From: Candidatus Oscillibacter excrementigallinarum
GTDB lineage: Bacteria; Bacillota; Clostridia; Oscillospirales; Oscillospiraceae
DNA length: 50,229 nucleotides
Assembly (NCBI GenBank): GCA_019118245.1
Contig: DWZJ01000073.1
Location: 1 to 50,229, forward strand
Direction of reading: 5' to 3'
Every line of letters starts with the position of its first letter. Positions within the stretch are counted from its first letter, which is position 1. Positions 1 to 8,025 of the stretch are shown here, piece after piece. Made by a program: the position numbers and the translations under genes. A model generated the notes under the pieces. It worked only from the letters and a program-made list of their open reading frames with translations. It was not told the DNA's origin and did not search any database.

Positions 1-121
1 TAATATACAAGAATTTCGAATGCTTGTCAATTTACAAAACAGTTACAGATTGCCTTTTTCTCTGCAATCTTCAGTATAGCCCCTGCTTGCTTGCGAAAAA
101 ACGTGGAAACTCCTTAAAATT
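1..121. other. AT-rich intergenic stretch, no gene seen
   Basis: This stretch is clearly more AT-rich than the genes that follow and shows no reading frame with a convincing ribosome-binding site or codon pattern. It lies downstream of the minus-strand signal peptidase gene and beyond its terminator hairpin. The gene it belongs to, if any, is outside the window. Confidence 0.5.
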
Positions 122-129
122 TTATGAAG

Positions 130-163
130 AGAGCCGCCCCGTGCCATGGCACAGGGCGGCTCT
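130..163 (-). terminator. Rho-independent terminator of the lspA-like gene
   Basis: A 16-bp near-perfect inverted repeat (one C/T mismatch, arms 130-145 and 148-163) begins three bases after the stop codon of the lspA-like gene. On the minus strand it is followed by an AT-rich tail ending in a short T run. It probably ends the two-gene GTPase/lspA transcript. Confidence 0.75.
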
Positions 164-165
164 TG

Positions 166-588
166 TTATCGTCTTTTGCGGCGCAGCACGATCAGCACCG
201 CACCCAGAAGGATGGCCAGGTCCGCCAGATTGTAGGCAAACTTTTTCAGCGGCCCCGGCGCCTTGGGAAAACGCAGGTAGTCCAGCACCCGGCCATGGCG
301 CAGGCGCTCCCACAGGTTGCTGAGGCCTCCGCCCAGCAGCAGTCCGGTCCCCAGTCCCCGGCCGCCGAACGTTCCCAGCAGCGCGCACAGCGCCGCTAAG
401 GACAGCGGCACCATCTGCCGTCCATTCAGAGGGAGGAGGCCGAAGCCCGCGCCCCGGTTGTACAGGGGATCGATCCGCACCCGGCCGCCGGCCAGGTCCC
501 GGCGGGCGGGCCTGCGCCTCTCCAGCCCCCGGCGGACCAGGGCACAGATAGCCAGCACCGCGCCTGCGACACAGCCTGTCAGGATCAT
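166..588 (-). CDS. lspA: Signal peptidase II-like protein (LspA family, divergent)
   Basis: Predicted membrane aspartyl peptidase that removes the signal peptide of prolipoproteins after lipidation. The 140-residue protein has the LspA hallmarks NRGAGFGLL (residues 44-52), a GGxLSNLWERLRHG stretch followed by Asp103, and YNLADLAI with Asp123; these two aspartates match the family's catalytic pair. There are about four hydrophobic segments. It is shorter than most LspA proteins (150-170 residues) and the usual DQxxK motif after the first membrane segment is not recognisable; a basic stretch (residues 19-30) stands there instead. The start ATG overlaps the stop of the upstream GTPase gene by four bases (ATGA), so the two are translationally coupled. 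It could be the housekeeping enzyme or a divergent paralogue. Confidence 0.75.
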   Translation of the reverse strand: MILTGCVAGAVLAICALVRRGLERRRPARRDLAGGRVRIDPLYNRGAGFGLLPLNGRQMVPLSLAALCALLGTFGGRGLGTGLLLGGGLSNLWERLRHGRVLDYLRFPKAPGPLKKFAYNLADLAILLGAVLIVLRRKRR

Positions 589-3257
589 GTATGCTCCTCC
601 TCTGTCTGTCTCTGGGCCCGCTCCAGGGCGGAGCGGACGTTGCCCGTCTTCTCCCGGCGGTTGTTGGCGGACAGGATGTCCGCGATCTGGCCCTGGACCT
701 GCTCCACCTCCTGCCGGAAGGCGCTGGCGGAGAGCCGCAGGGCTCCATGGCCCAGGATGATGAGCTGCTCGGGGCCGTCAGAGGTGGCTACCCGCACCCG
801 GTGGTGCTTCCCGATCTCATAGGTGGCCCGCTCGATATAGGCGTCCGCCGTCTCCGCCTCTTTTGTGTAGACCACGTGGATGTTGTGGTACTTCTCCACA
901 CTGCCCTGGCCGCCCTTCACTTTGTAGGCGTCAAAGACCGCGATGACCTCGCACTTCCGGAAGCCCCGGTAGTTGCTGAGGATGTCGCACAGCTGCTTCC
1001 GGGCCGCGTCCAGGTTGTCCCGGGCGATGGCCTTCAGCTCGTCCCAGGCGAAGATGATGTTGTAGCCGTCCACCAGCAGGTACTCCGGGCCGGAGAACCG
1101 CTCCCGAATGGCCCGCTTCTCCTGTTCCGTCTCCGCCGGAGCGGGACGGCGGGGCTCCTTCGGGGGAATGAAGGCCCGCCGCTTCACCGGGCCGTAGGTC
1201 CGCTCGAAGATGGCCCGGAGCTCCTTGTCCTGCTCGATGGTGCCGGCATAGGCGGTGGAGCGCCGGGGGGCCGGGCCACCGGTTTCCGCTTCCACTTTCG
1301 GTCCCAGGTCCAGGCCGCTGGACACGTGGGCCCGGGCGGGCACCTCGTCCCAGGGGACGATGACGCCCGCGCCATGGCTGCAGAACACGGAGTCCGGGGA
1401 GTTGTCCAGATCCGCCGTCGGATCGTAGTCGATGGACGCCAGCACCGCGTCCTGGTCCGCACAGGGCTCGTAGCCCCGGAGGGTGCACAGCAGCCGTCCC
1501 CGGCCCTGGGTGTAGGCGGCCACCTCCCGGGCGTAGTCTCCCAGGGCAGATACCGCCACCGCGCCGGTGAGCACGGCCTCCTCTCCCACCGTCTCCGGCG
1601 GGGACAGCTGGGCCCCCATCTGCTGGAGGTCCGTCATGGCCCGGCCCACCTGTGGCGCGGGCAGCTCCAGCCGGAAGTCGTACCAGGGCTCCAGCAGGAT
1701 ACTCTCCGCCTCCATCAGCCCCTGGCGCACCGCCCGGTAGGTGGCCTGGCGGAAGTCGCCGCCCTCCGTGTGCTTTACGTGGGCCCGGCCCGCCACCAGG
1801 GTGATCTTCATGTCCGTGATGGGGGAGCCGGTCAGCACCCCCAGGTGCTCTTTTTCTGCTAAGTGTGTCAGCACCAGCCGCTGCCAGCGGCTCTCCAGCT
1901 GGTCCTCCGGACAGGCGGTGCCGAACACCAGGCCGCTGCCCCGCTCTCCCGGCTCCAGCAGCAGGTGGACCTCCGCGTAGTGGCGCAGGGGCTCAAAGTG
2001 GCCGACGCCCTCCACCGGGGCGGCGATGGTCTCCCGGTAGCAGATGGCGCCGGGGCCGAAGGCCACCTCCAGGCCGAACCGCTCCCGGAGCATCCGCTGT
2101 AAGATCTCCAGCTGGATCTCTCCCATCAGCTGGACGTGGATCTGCCGGGCCTGCTCGTTCCAGGCGATGTGGAGCTGGGGGTCCTCCTCTTCCAGCTGGC
2201 GGAACTTCTCCAGGGCTGTGTGGGGGTCCACCCCCTCCGGCAGCAGCGCCTGATAGGTCAGCACCGGCTCCAGCACCGGGGCCGTCCAGCCGGTCTCGAT
2301 GCCAAGGCCCTCCCCCGCCCGGCTGCGGGAGAGGCCTGTCACGGCGCACACGGTCCCCGCAGGGGCCTCCTCCACCGTGCGGAACTTGGCGCCGGAGTAG
2401 ATGCGGAGCTGGTCCGCCTTCTCCTCCCACACCTGCTCATCCGGCAGGCCGGGACGGCGGTTCGTCAGCAGGCTCTTCACCCGCAGGGTGCCGCCGGTGA
2501 CCTTCAAATAGGTGAGGCGGGCGCCCTGCCCGTCCCGGGCGATCTTGAAGATCCGGGCGCCGAACTCCGCCGGATAGGCCGAGACGGGGGCGTACCGTTC
2601 CAGGCCCTCCAAAAATTCCGTCACGCCCTCTAATTTCAGCGCGGAGCCAAACCAGCAGGGGAACAGCCTCCGCTTCCCGATCATCTGCCGCAGGTCATCG
2701 TCCGTCAGCGCTCCGGTCTCCAGATACCGCTCCAGCACCGCCTCGTCGCAGACGGCGGACTCCTCCCGGAAGGTCTCGTCCCGAGCCCCGCTGAAATCCA
2801 CGCAGCCGCTGCCCAGATGGTGTTTCAGCTGTTCCAGTACGGCGGAGCGGTCCGCCCCCGCCAGGTCCATTTTGTTGATAAAGAGGAAGGTGGGGACATG
2901 GTATCGCTCCAGCAGCCGCCAGAGAGTCTGGGTGTGGGCCTGGACGCCGTCGGTGCCGCTGATGACCAGGATGGCGCAGTCCAGCACCTGGAGCGTCCGC
3001 TCCGCCTCGGCAGAGAAGTCCACATGGCCCGGGGTGTCCAGCAGGGTCACCTCCGTATCCTCCAAAGTGAACACCGCCTGCTTGGAGAAGATGGTGATGC
3101 CCCGCTCCCGCTCCATGGCGTCCGTGTCCAGAAAGGCGTCCTGGTGGTCCACCCGGCCCAGGCGCCGCAGGGCGCCGCTCTGATACAGCAGCGCCTCGGA
3201 CAGCGTGGTCTTCCCCGCGTCCACGTGGGCTAAGATTCCAACGACCAGTTTCTTCAT
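585..3257 (-). CDS. Tet(M)-like translational GTPase fused to a C-terminal NYN (YacP/Rae1-like) nuclease domain
   Basis: An 890-residue protein. Residues 1-650 resemble EF-G and the tetracycline ribosomal-protection proteins: AHVDAGKT P-loop (10-17), RGITI (52-56), DTPGH (74-78), NKMD (128-131), then beta-barrel and EF-G III-V-like regions. After a basic, proline-rich linker, residues 725-865 form a NYN/PIN-like domain related to YacP/Rae1, with LLVDGYN and conserved aspartates near 730, 776, 805 and 827. Tet(M) proteins are about 640 residues and lack this domain. Rae1 is known to cut mRNA in the ribosomal A site, so a GTPase that engages the same site plus a tethered nuclease suggests ribosome rescue or mRNA cleavage; this role is inference. 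The start at 3257 was chosen for its GGAGTGGAG site directly upstream; a longer in-frame start exists but lacks support. Tetracycline protection is possible but not shown. Confidence 0.85.
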   Translation of the reverse strand: MKKLVVGILAHVDAGKTTLSEALLYQSGALRRLGRVDHQDAFLDTDAMERERGITIFSKQAVFTLEDTEVTLLDTPGHVDFSAEAERTLQVLDCAILVISGTDGVQAHTQTLWRLLERYHVPTFLFINKMDLAGADRSAVLEQLKHHLGSGCVDFSGARDETFREESAVCDEAVLERYLETGALTDDDLRQMIGKRRLFPCWFGSALKLEGVTEFLEGLERYAPVSAYPAEFGARIFKIARDGQGARLTYLKVTGGTLRVKSLLTNRRPGLPDEQVWEEKADQLRIYSGAKFRTVEEAPAGTVCAVTGLSRSRAGEGLGIETGWTAPVLEPVLTYQALLPEGVDPHTALEKFRQLEEEDPQLHIAWNEQARQIHVQLMGEIQLEILQRMLRERFGLEVAFGPGAICYRETIAAPVEGVGHFEPLRHYAEVHLLLEPGERGSGLVFGTACPEDQLESRWQRLVLTHLAEKEHLGVLTGSPITDMKITLVAGRAHVKHTEGGDFRQATYRAVRQGLMEAESILLEPWYDFRLELPAPQVGRAMTDLQQMGAQLSPPETVGEEAVLTGAVAVSALGDYAREVAAYTQGRGRLLCTLRGYEPCADQDAVLASIDYDPTADLDNSPDSVFCSHGAGVIVPWDEVPARAHVSSGLDLGPKVEAETGGPAPRRSTAYAGTIEQDKELRAIFERTYGPVKRRAFIPPKEPRRPAPAETEQEKRAIRERFSGPEYLLVDGYNIIFAWDELKAIARDNLDAARKQLCDILSNYRGFRKCEVIAVFDAYKVKGGQGSVEKYHNIHVVYTKEAETADAYIERATYEIGKHHRVRVATSDGPEQLIILGHGALRLSASAFRQEVEQVQGQIADILSANNRREKTGNVRSALERAQRQTEEEHT

Positions 3258-3352
3258 GTCTCCACTCCGTCTCTTGTGTTCATGCGGTCCTATCATATCA
3301 TCTCCCGGCCTGGGGCGCAAGATGTCCGTGTCTTTCCTTGACGGCGTTTTTC

Positions 3353-3381
3353 TTGCATTGGGGATGGGCCCATGGTAAAAT
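3353..3381 (+). promoter_or_regulatory. Candidate sigma-A promoter of the VWA/MoxR operon
   Basis: TTGCAT (3353-3358) and TAAAAT (3376-3381) are separated by 17 bases, about 45 bases before the VWA gene. An alternative -35 TTGACG lies at 3338-3343 but gives poor spacing. No operator-like repeat was seen. Confidence 0.6.
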
Positions 3382-3426
3382 AAAGGGTCAGAACCTCGGG
3401 CGCCCGGCGCCCTTTGAGAAAGCGTG

Positions 3427-4851
3427 ATGCGTATGGAAGACCATGTGGAAAAATTCCGCCAGGCGGACGCCCTGGCTCAGGACATCCTGCGGCTGACCCG
3501 GAACACCCTGCTGGTGAACCTGCGATTCCTGGACCTGGCCCTCAGCCAGTTTCAGCTGTCCTCCTATCCAGGCACCCTGGCCACGGACGGCCAGCACCTG
3601 TTTTACGACACCTACTACGTCCTGTCCATGTACAAGCGGGAGCGGGGCCGGAACGTGCGGGACTACCTGCACATCGTGCTCCACTGTGTGTTCCGCCACC
3701 TGTTCACCAGCGCCAACATCGACCGGCGGTGCTGGGACCTGGCCTGCGACATCGCAGTGGAGAGCGCCATCGAGGACCTCCACCTGGAGAGCGCCGCCTG
3801 CAACCGGGCCTACGCCCAGGAGGAGACCTTGAAGGAGCTCCGCTCCCAGGTCAGGCCCCTGACGGCGGAGAAGCTCTACCGCTACTTCCTGGACCGGCAC
3901 CTCTCCGACGACCAGATGGCCCGGCTGCGGGAGCCCTTCCTGGCGGACGACCACCGGGCCTGGTACCTGCCGGTGAAGAGCGGCCAGGGCGCCGGGGGCG
4001 GCGGCCAGTCCACCGGCCGGACGCCGGAGACCGGCACCCCGGGCAGGCAGAAGTCCGGTCGGGGCGGCAGCGGCAGCCGGGCCAAGACGCCCAAGTCCGG
4101 CACAGAGCGGCGGGACAAGGATCTGGAGCAGACTTGGAAGGAGATCAGCGAGCGGCTCCAGGTGGACCTGGAGACCATCTCCCGCCGCCACGGCACCGAC
4201 GCCGGTACCTTGGTGCAGGAGCTGAAGGCGGTGAACCGGGAGACGTACGACTACGCGGACTTCCTCCGCCGCTATATGAGCCTGGGCGAGGTCACCCAGG
4301 TGAACCAGGACGAGTTCGACTATATCTACTACACCTACGGCCTGTCCCTGTACGGCAATATGCCCCTGGTGGAGCCGCTGGAGTACAAGGAGGTCCGGCG
4401 GATCAAGGAGTTCGTCATCGCCATCGACACCTCCGGCTCCGTCAGCGGCGACCTGGTGCAGCGGTTCGTCACCAAGACCTACAACATCCTGCGCCAGCAG
4501 GAGAACTTCTTCACCAAGATCAACCTCCACATCATCCAGTGTGACGCGGAGATCCAGGAGGACCGGAAGATCACAAGCCAAAAGGACTTCGACAACTATC
4601 TGGACACCATGCAGCTCCACGGCTTCGGCGGCACGGATTTCCGGCCGGTATTCCAGTATGTGGACGAGCTGGTCCAGGCAGGGGAGTTCACCAACCTCAA
4701 GGGTATGATCTACTTTACCGACGGCCGGGGCATCTTCCCGGAGAAAAAGCCGGACTACGACGCGGCCTTCGTCTTTCTGGACGATGGGTACGACCCGCCG
4801 GACGTGCCGGTGTGGGCCATCAAGCTGGTATTGCAGAGCGAGGAGATCTGA
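3427..4851 (+). CDS. VWA-like / putative metallopeptidase-domain protein (DUF2201 type), MoxR partner
   Basis: A 474-residue cytoplasmic protein with the DUF2201 architecture: an N-terminal zincin-like region with LHIVLHCVFRH (His82, His86, His91), a Gly/Ser/basic low-complexity linker (about 184-228), and a C-terminal von Willebrand A-like domain with a MIDAS motif DTSGSVS (334-340), later TD (in FGGTDF) and FTDGRG. The His spacing mimics HExxH but the catalytic glutamate position is isoleucine, so peptidase activity is doubtful. VWA proteins of this kind work with MoxR AAA+ ATPases as chaperone-like complexes, and a MoxR gene lies two genes downstream. GTG at 3424, ATG at 3427 and ATG at 3433 are all possible starts; the upstream GAGAAAG is a weak ribosome site. 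Confidence 0.8.
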   Translation: MRMEDHVEKFRQADALAQDILRLTRNTLLVNLRFLDLALSQFQLSSYPGTLATDGQHLFYDTYYVLSMYKRERGRNVRDYLHIVLHCVFRHLFTSANIDRRCWDLACDIAVESAIEDLHLESAACNRAYAQEETLKELRSQVRPLTAEKLYRYFLDRHLSDDQMARLREPFLADDHRAWYLPVKSGQGAGGGGQSTGRTPETGTPGRQKSGRGGSGSRAKTPKSGTERRDKDLEQTWKEISERLQVDLETISRRHGTDAGTLVQELKAVNRETYDYADFLRRYMSLGEVTQVNQDEFDYIYYTYGLSLYGNMPLVEPLEYKEVRRIKEFVIAIDTSGSVSGDLVQRFVTKTYNILRQQENFFTKINLHIIQCDAEIQEDRKITSQKDFDNYLDTMQLHGFGGTDFRPVFQYVDELVQAGEFTNLKGMIYFTDGRGIFPEKKPDYDAAFVFLDDGYDPPDVPVWAIKLVLQSEEI

Positions 4852-4853
4852 GC

Positions 4854-5780
4854 ATGGAAACACGAGTGGAATGCCTGCGGCTGGAGGGCCGCCGGGCCGT
4901 GGCGGCGCCCGACGGCCCCGTGGCCCGGGTCAGCGCCAAGGCCGTGCCCGCCCTGCGGGGCGTGGAGGTCCTGGTGATCCCCCCGGAGGTGGAGGCCTTT
5001 TACGGGCTGAACCGCTTCGAAAACCTGCGGGTGGTGGAATACAGCGGCACGGCGGACGTGTTCGCCTTTCAGGACACCCTGGACTGGCTGTCGGAGAAGC
5101 TGGCGGACGAGGAGGCCTTTCTCTTCCGCCTGGCCACCAACGCCATCGGCGCCCGGCCCATCTCCCCGGCGCTGACCGCCATCGCGGCGCCCCATATGCG
5201 CCCCATCCACGCCATGCCCCGCTGGGCGAGCCTGATGTCCACGCTGGACGAACGGGCCGCCAACGGCACCGTCCGGCAGGACACCTCCCGGGAGAACATC
5301 TTCCTGTGCCAGGGCTACGCCCAGCTGAAGCGGCTGGAATATGCCTTCTATCTGGGGCTCTCCCTGGCGGCGGAGCCCTACAGCCCGGAGGTCGACGCCT
5401 GCTACCGGCCGGAGGTCCGCTTTACCGGGGAGGAGCGCCTGATCTATGCCCTGGCCCTGCTGCGGGGGCACTCCTATCAGGAGTTCTACACCAACGGGGG
5501 CACCAACGACTTCCGGCACATGCGGCCCAAGGAACACTATCTGGACTATCTGCGCCAGAATCTGTCCCTGACGGACAACGACGCCCTGCGGCGCCAGCTG
5601 CTGCAGTTGGCGGACCTGGGCTTTCTGGACCAGGACAACTGCCAGGCCGCGGTGGACCTGCTGCTGCGCAGCCGCCTGACAGAGGCCACCGCCTTTTTGC
5701 TGGACTACTGCAACCGCCGCTGGCCCAAGCGGGTCCGGGACGGCGGGGCGGATTTTCTGGACGCGGAGTTTGCGCTATGA
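4854..5780 (+). CDS. Unrecognised protein between VWA and MoxR genes
   Basis: I do not recognise this 308-residue soluble protein. It has no signal peptide or membrane segment. The N-terminal 60 residues are beta-rich (repeated short hydrophobic strands), and the last 90 residues read as helical pairs (LLQLADLGFLDQDNCQAAVD, then LTEATAFLLDYCNRR) that resemble ankyrin-like helical repeats. The start at 4854 has AGGAG eight bases upstream and follows the VWA stop by two bases. Its fixed place between a VWA protein and a MoxR ATPase suggests it is a third component, adaptor or substrate of that pair; this is inference from gene order only. Confidence 0.75.
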   Translation: METRVECLRLEGRRAVAAPDGPVARVSAKAVPALRGVEVLVIPPEVEAFYGLNRFENLRVVEYSGTADVFAFQDTLDWLSEKLADEEAFLFRLATNAIGARPISPALTAIAAPHMRPIHAMPRWASLMSTLDERAANGTVRQDTSRENIFLCQGYAQLKRLEYAFYLGLSLAAEPYSPEVDACYRPEVRFTGEERLIYALALLRGHSYQEFYTNGGTNDFRHMRPKEHYLDYLRQNLSLTDNDALRRQLLQLADLGFLDQDNCQAAVDLLLRSRLTEATAFLLDYCNRRWPKRVRDGGADFLDAEFAL

Positions 5781-5821
5781 ATCATATCGATACTGAGGAA
5801 GGTCAGGTGGAACAGCCATGA
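5777..5821 (+). other. Fourteen-codon bridging reading frame between two coupled genes
   Basis: An ATG at 5777 overlaps the stop of the preceding gene and opens a 14-codon frame whose TGA overlaps the MoxR start codon. Both junctions are of the ATGA type, so a terminating ribosome could pass from one gene to the next through this frame. It may be chance; the MoxR gene has its own weak AGGTGGA site. Confidence 0.25.
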
Positions 5822-7326
5822 ATATCAAAGAGGCCAAGGAACAAATCAAAAACGCCATGACGGCGTACTTCACCAAGGATGAATTCGGCAACTACGCGGT
5901 GCCGGTGGAAAAGCAGCGGCCCGTGTTCCTCATGGGCCCTCCGGGCATCGGCAAGACCGCCATCATGGAGCAGATCGCCCAGGAGCTGGATGTGTGCCTG
6001 GTGTCCTACTCCATGACCCACCACACCCGGCAGAGCGCCCTGGGCCTGCCCTTCATCGAAAAGAAAGTTTTTGACGGCAAGGAGTACCAGGTCTCCGAGT
6101 ACACCATGAGCGAGATCATCGCCTCTGTCTACGAGACCATGGAGGCCACCGGCAAGCGGGAGGGCATCCTCTTCCTGGACGAGATCAACTGCGTCAGCGA
6201 GACCCTGGCCCCCTCCATGCTGCAGTTTCTCCAATATAAAATTTTCGGCCGTCACCGGGTGCCGGAGGGCTGGATCGTGGTCACCGCCGGCAACCCGCCG
6301 GAGTACAACCGCTCCGTCCGGGAGTTCGACATCGTCACCTGGGACCGGCTCAAGCGCATCGACGTGGAGCCGGACTTCGACGCCTGGAAGGAGTTCGCCT
6401 ACCAGAAGCACGTCCACCCGGCGGTGATGACGTACCTGGAGATCCGGAAGGGCGACTTCTACAAGGTGGAGTCCACGGTGAACGGCAAGCGGTTCGTCAC
6501 CGCCCGGGGCTGGGACGATCTGAGCCAGATGATCCACCTGTATGAGCAGAATCATCTGCCGGTGGACGAGAAGCTCATCATCCAGTACCTCCAGAACCCC
6601 AAGATCGCCAAGGAGTTCGCCGTCTACTACGACCTGTTCAACAAGTACCGCAGTGACTACCAGGTGGACAAGATCCTCGCCGGCAAGGCCACCAGGGCCA
6701 TCCGCCAGCGGGCCTCCGCCGCCAAGTTCGACGAGCGGCTGTCCCTGCTGGGCTTGCTGCTGGACGCCGTCACCGACGAGACCCGGGCCGTGGTGGAGCG
6801 GGAGGAGATGCTGCGGGAGCTGCTGGCCGTCCTGAAGGGCGTGAAGGCCGCCCTGGCCGCGCCCGGCGCGGACCTGCCCGCCCTGCTGGAAGAACAGCTG
6901 CGCCAGCAGAAGACCCGCATCGACACCGGCAAGCGGTCCGGCAGCCTCTCCCAGGAGGCGGAGCGGTCCCACCGCCTGATCATCGCCGCCCTGGAACGGC
7001 ACAAGTCCCTGGCCCAGCAGGCCCCGGACGGCCAGACGGGCTTTGCCGCGGTGAAGGCGGACTTCGACCAGATGGTCCAGGACCTGAAGGCCCAGGCCAA
7101 GACCGCCGGAGCGCGGCTGAACAACCTCTTCGCCTTCTGCGAGGAGGTGTTCCCGGAGGGGCAGGAACTGCTGATCCTGGTGACGGAGCTGACCATCAAC
7201 TACTACACCGCCACCTTCATCAGCCGCTACGGCTGCGACGCCTATTTTGCCCACAACCAGGAGCTGCTGTTCTACGAGCGCCAGCAGGAGATCATCTCCC
7301 AGCTGGAGTCCCTGGAGCTGAACTGA
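5818..7326 (+). CDS. MoxR-type AAA+ ATPase
   Basis: A 502-residue AAA+ protein. The Walker A motif GPPGIGKT is at residues 40-47, Walker B ILFLDEIN with Asp121-Glu122, and sensor-1 TAGNPP follows. The N-terminal 270 residues are the ATPase core; the C-terminal 200 residues are a helical extension without recognised domain. MoxR proteins act with VWA-domain partners to insert cofactors or remodel protein complexes; the VWA gene at 3427 fits this. No target enzyme (dehydrogenase, CO dehydrogenase, gas-vesicle) is adjacent, so the client is unknown. No terminator separates it from the response regulator 21 bases downstream, so read-through into the Bce module is expected. Confidence 0.9.
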   Translation: MNIKEAKEQIKNAMTAYFTKDEFGNYAVPVEKQRPVFLMGPPGIGKTAIMEQIAQELDVCLVSYSMTHHTRQSALGLPFIEKKVFDGKEYQVSEYTMSEIIASVYETMEATGKREGILFLDEINCVSETLAPSMLQFLQYKIFGRHRVPEGWIVVTAGNPPEYNRSVREFDIVTWDRLKRIDVEPDFDAWKEFAYQKHVHPAVMTYLEIRKGDFYKVESTVNGKRFVTARGWDDLSQMIHLYEQNHLPVDEKLIIQYLQNPKIAKEFAVYYDLFNKYRSDYQVDKILAGKATRAIRQRASAAKFDERLSLLGLLLDAVTDETRAVVEREEMLRELLAVLKGVKAALAAPGADLPALLEEQLRQQKTRIDTGKRSGSLSQEAERSHRLIIAALERHKSLAQQAPDGQTGFAAVKADFDQMVQDLKAQAKTAGARLNNLFAFCEEVFPEGQELLILVTELTINYYTATFISRYGCDAYFAHNQELLFYERQQEIISQLESLELN

Positions 7327-7347
7327 CCACCAGGGAGAGGAGGGATC

Positions 7348-8022
7348 ATGTACCGCATTTTCATCGTGGAGGATGACGAGACCATCGCCGGGGTCATCTC
7401 CCGCCATCTGTCCGGCTGGGGCTACACCGTCCGCTGCGCGGAGCGGTTCGACGACGTGCTGACGGAGTTTGCCGCCTTTGACCCCCACCTGGTGCTGCTG
7501 GACATCTCCCTCCCCTTCTTCAACGGCTACCACTGGTGCCAGGAGATCCGCCGGGTCTCCCAGGTGCCTATCCTGTTCCTCACCTCCGCCTCGGACAACG
7601 TGAACGTGGTGATGGCCATGCAGCTGGGCGGGGACGACCTGCTGGCAAAGCCCTTCGATCTGCAGGTCCTCTCCGCCAAGGTCCAGGCGCTGCTGCGGCG
7701 GGCCTATGACTTCGGCCCGCCGTCCCATCTGCTCTCCTGCAGCGGCGCGGTGCTGAACGTGTCCGACGGGACGCTGGACGCCCACGGCCAGCGGGTGGAG
7801 CTGACGAGAAACGAGTGCCGCATCCTCCAACTCCTGCTGGAGCACAAGGGGGAGATCGTCAGCCGGGACGCCCTGATGACCCGGCTGTGGGAGTCCGACA
7901 GCTTTGTGGACGAGAACACCCTGACGGTGAACATCGCCCGGCTGCGGCGGAAGCTGGAGGCAGCGGGCCTGCCGGACTTCATCCGCACCCGGAAGGGCGC
8001 CGGGTATCTGGTGGAGGGATGA
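7348..8022 (+). CDS. OmpR-family response regulator (BceR-like)
   Basis: A 224-residue regulator. The receiver domain carries the acidic pair Asp9/Asp10, phospho-acceptor Asp52 (LVLLDISLP), Thr79 and Lys101; the C-terminal half is a winged helix of the OmpR/PhoB type ending GAGYLVEG. GAGGAGGG lies just upstream of the start. It precedes by three bases a short sensor kinase and then an FtsX-type ABC transporter, the arrangement of bacitracin/peptide-sensing Bce modules. A TGACA-N4-TGTAA site in front of the transporter genes is its likely binding site. Confidence 0.9.
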   Translation: MYRIFIVEDDETIAGVISRHLSGWGYTVRCAERFDDVLTEFAAFDPHLVLLDISLPFFNGYHWCQEIRRVSQVPILFLTSASDNVNVVMAMQLGGDDLLAKPFDLQVLSAKVQALLRRAYDFGPPSHLLSCSGAVLNVSDGTLDAHGQRVELTRNECRILQLLLEHKGEIVSRDALMTRLWESDSFVDENTLTVNIARLRRKLEAAGLPDFIRTRKGAGYLVEG

Positions 8023-8025
8023 CAA

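Noticed and set aside
24..323. A 99-codon plus-strand frame at the window start
   Set aside because: It runs through the terminator hairpin and antisense to the lspA-like gene; no ribosome site.
585..3257. Straight assignment as a tetracycline-resistance gene
   Set aside because: Although Tet(M)-like, the extra nuclease domain and chromosomal setting make resistance only one of several possible roles.
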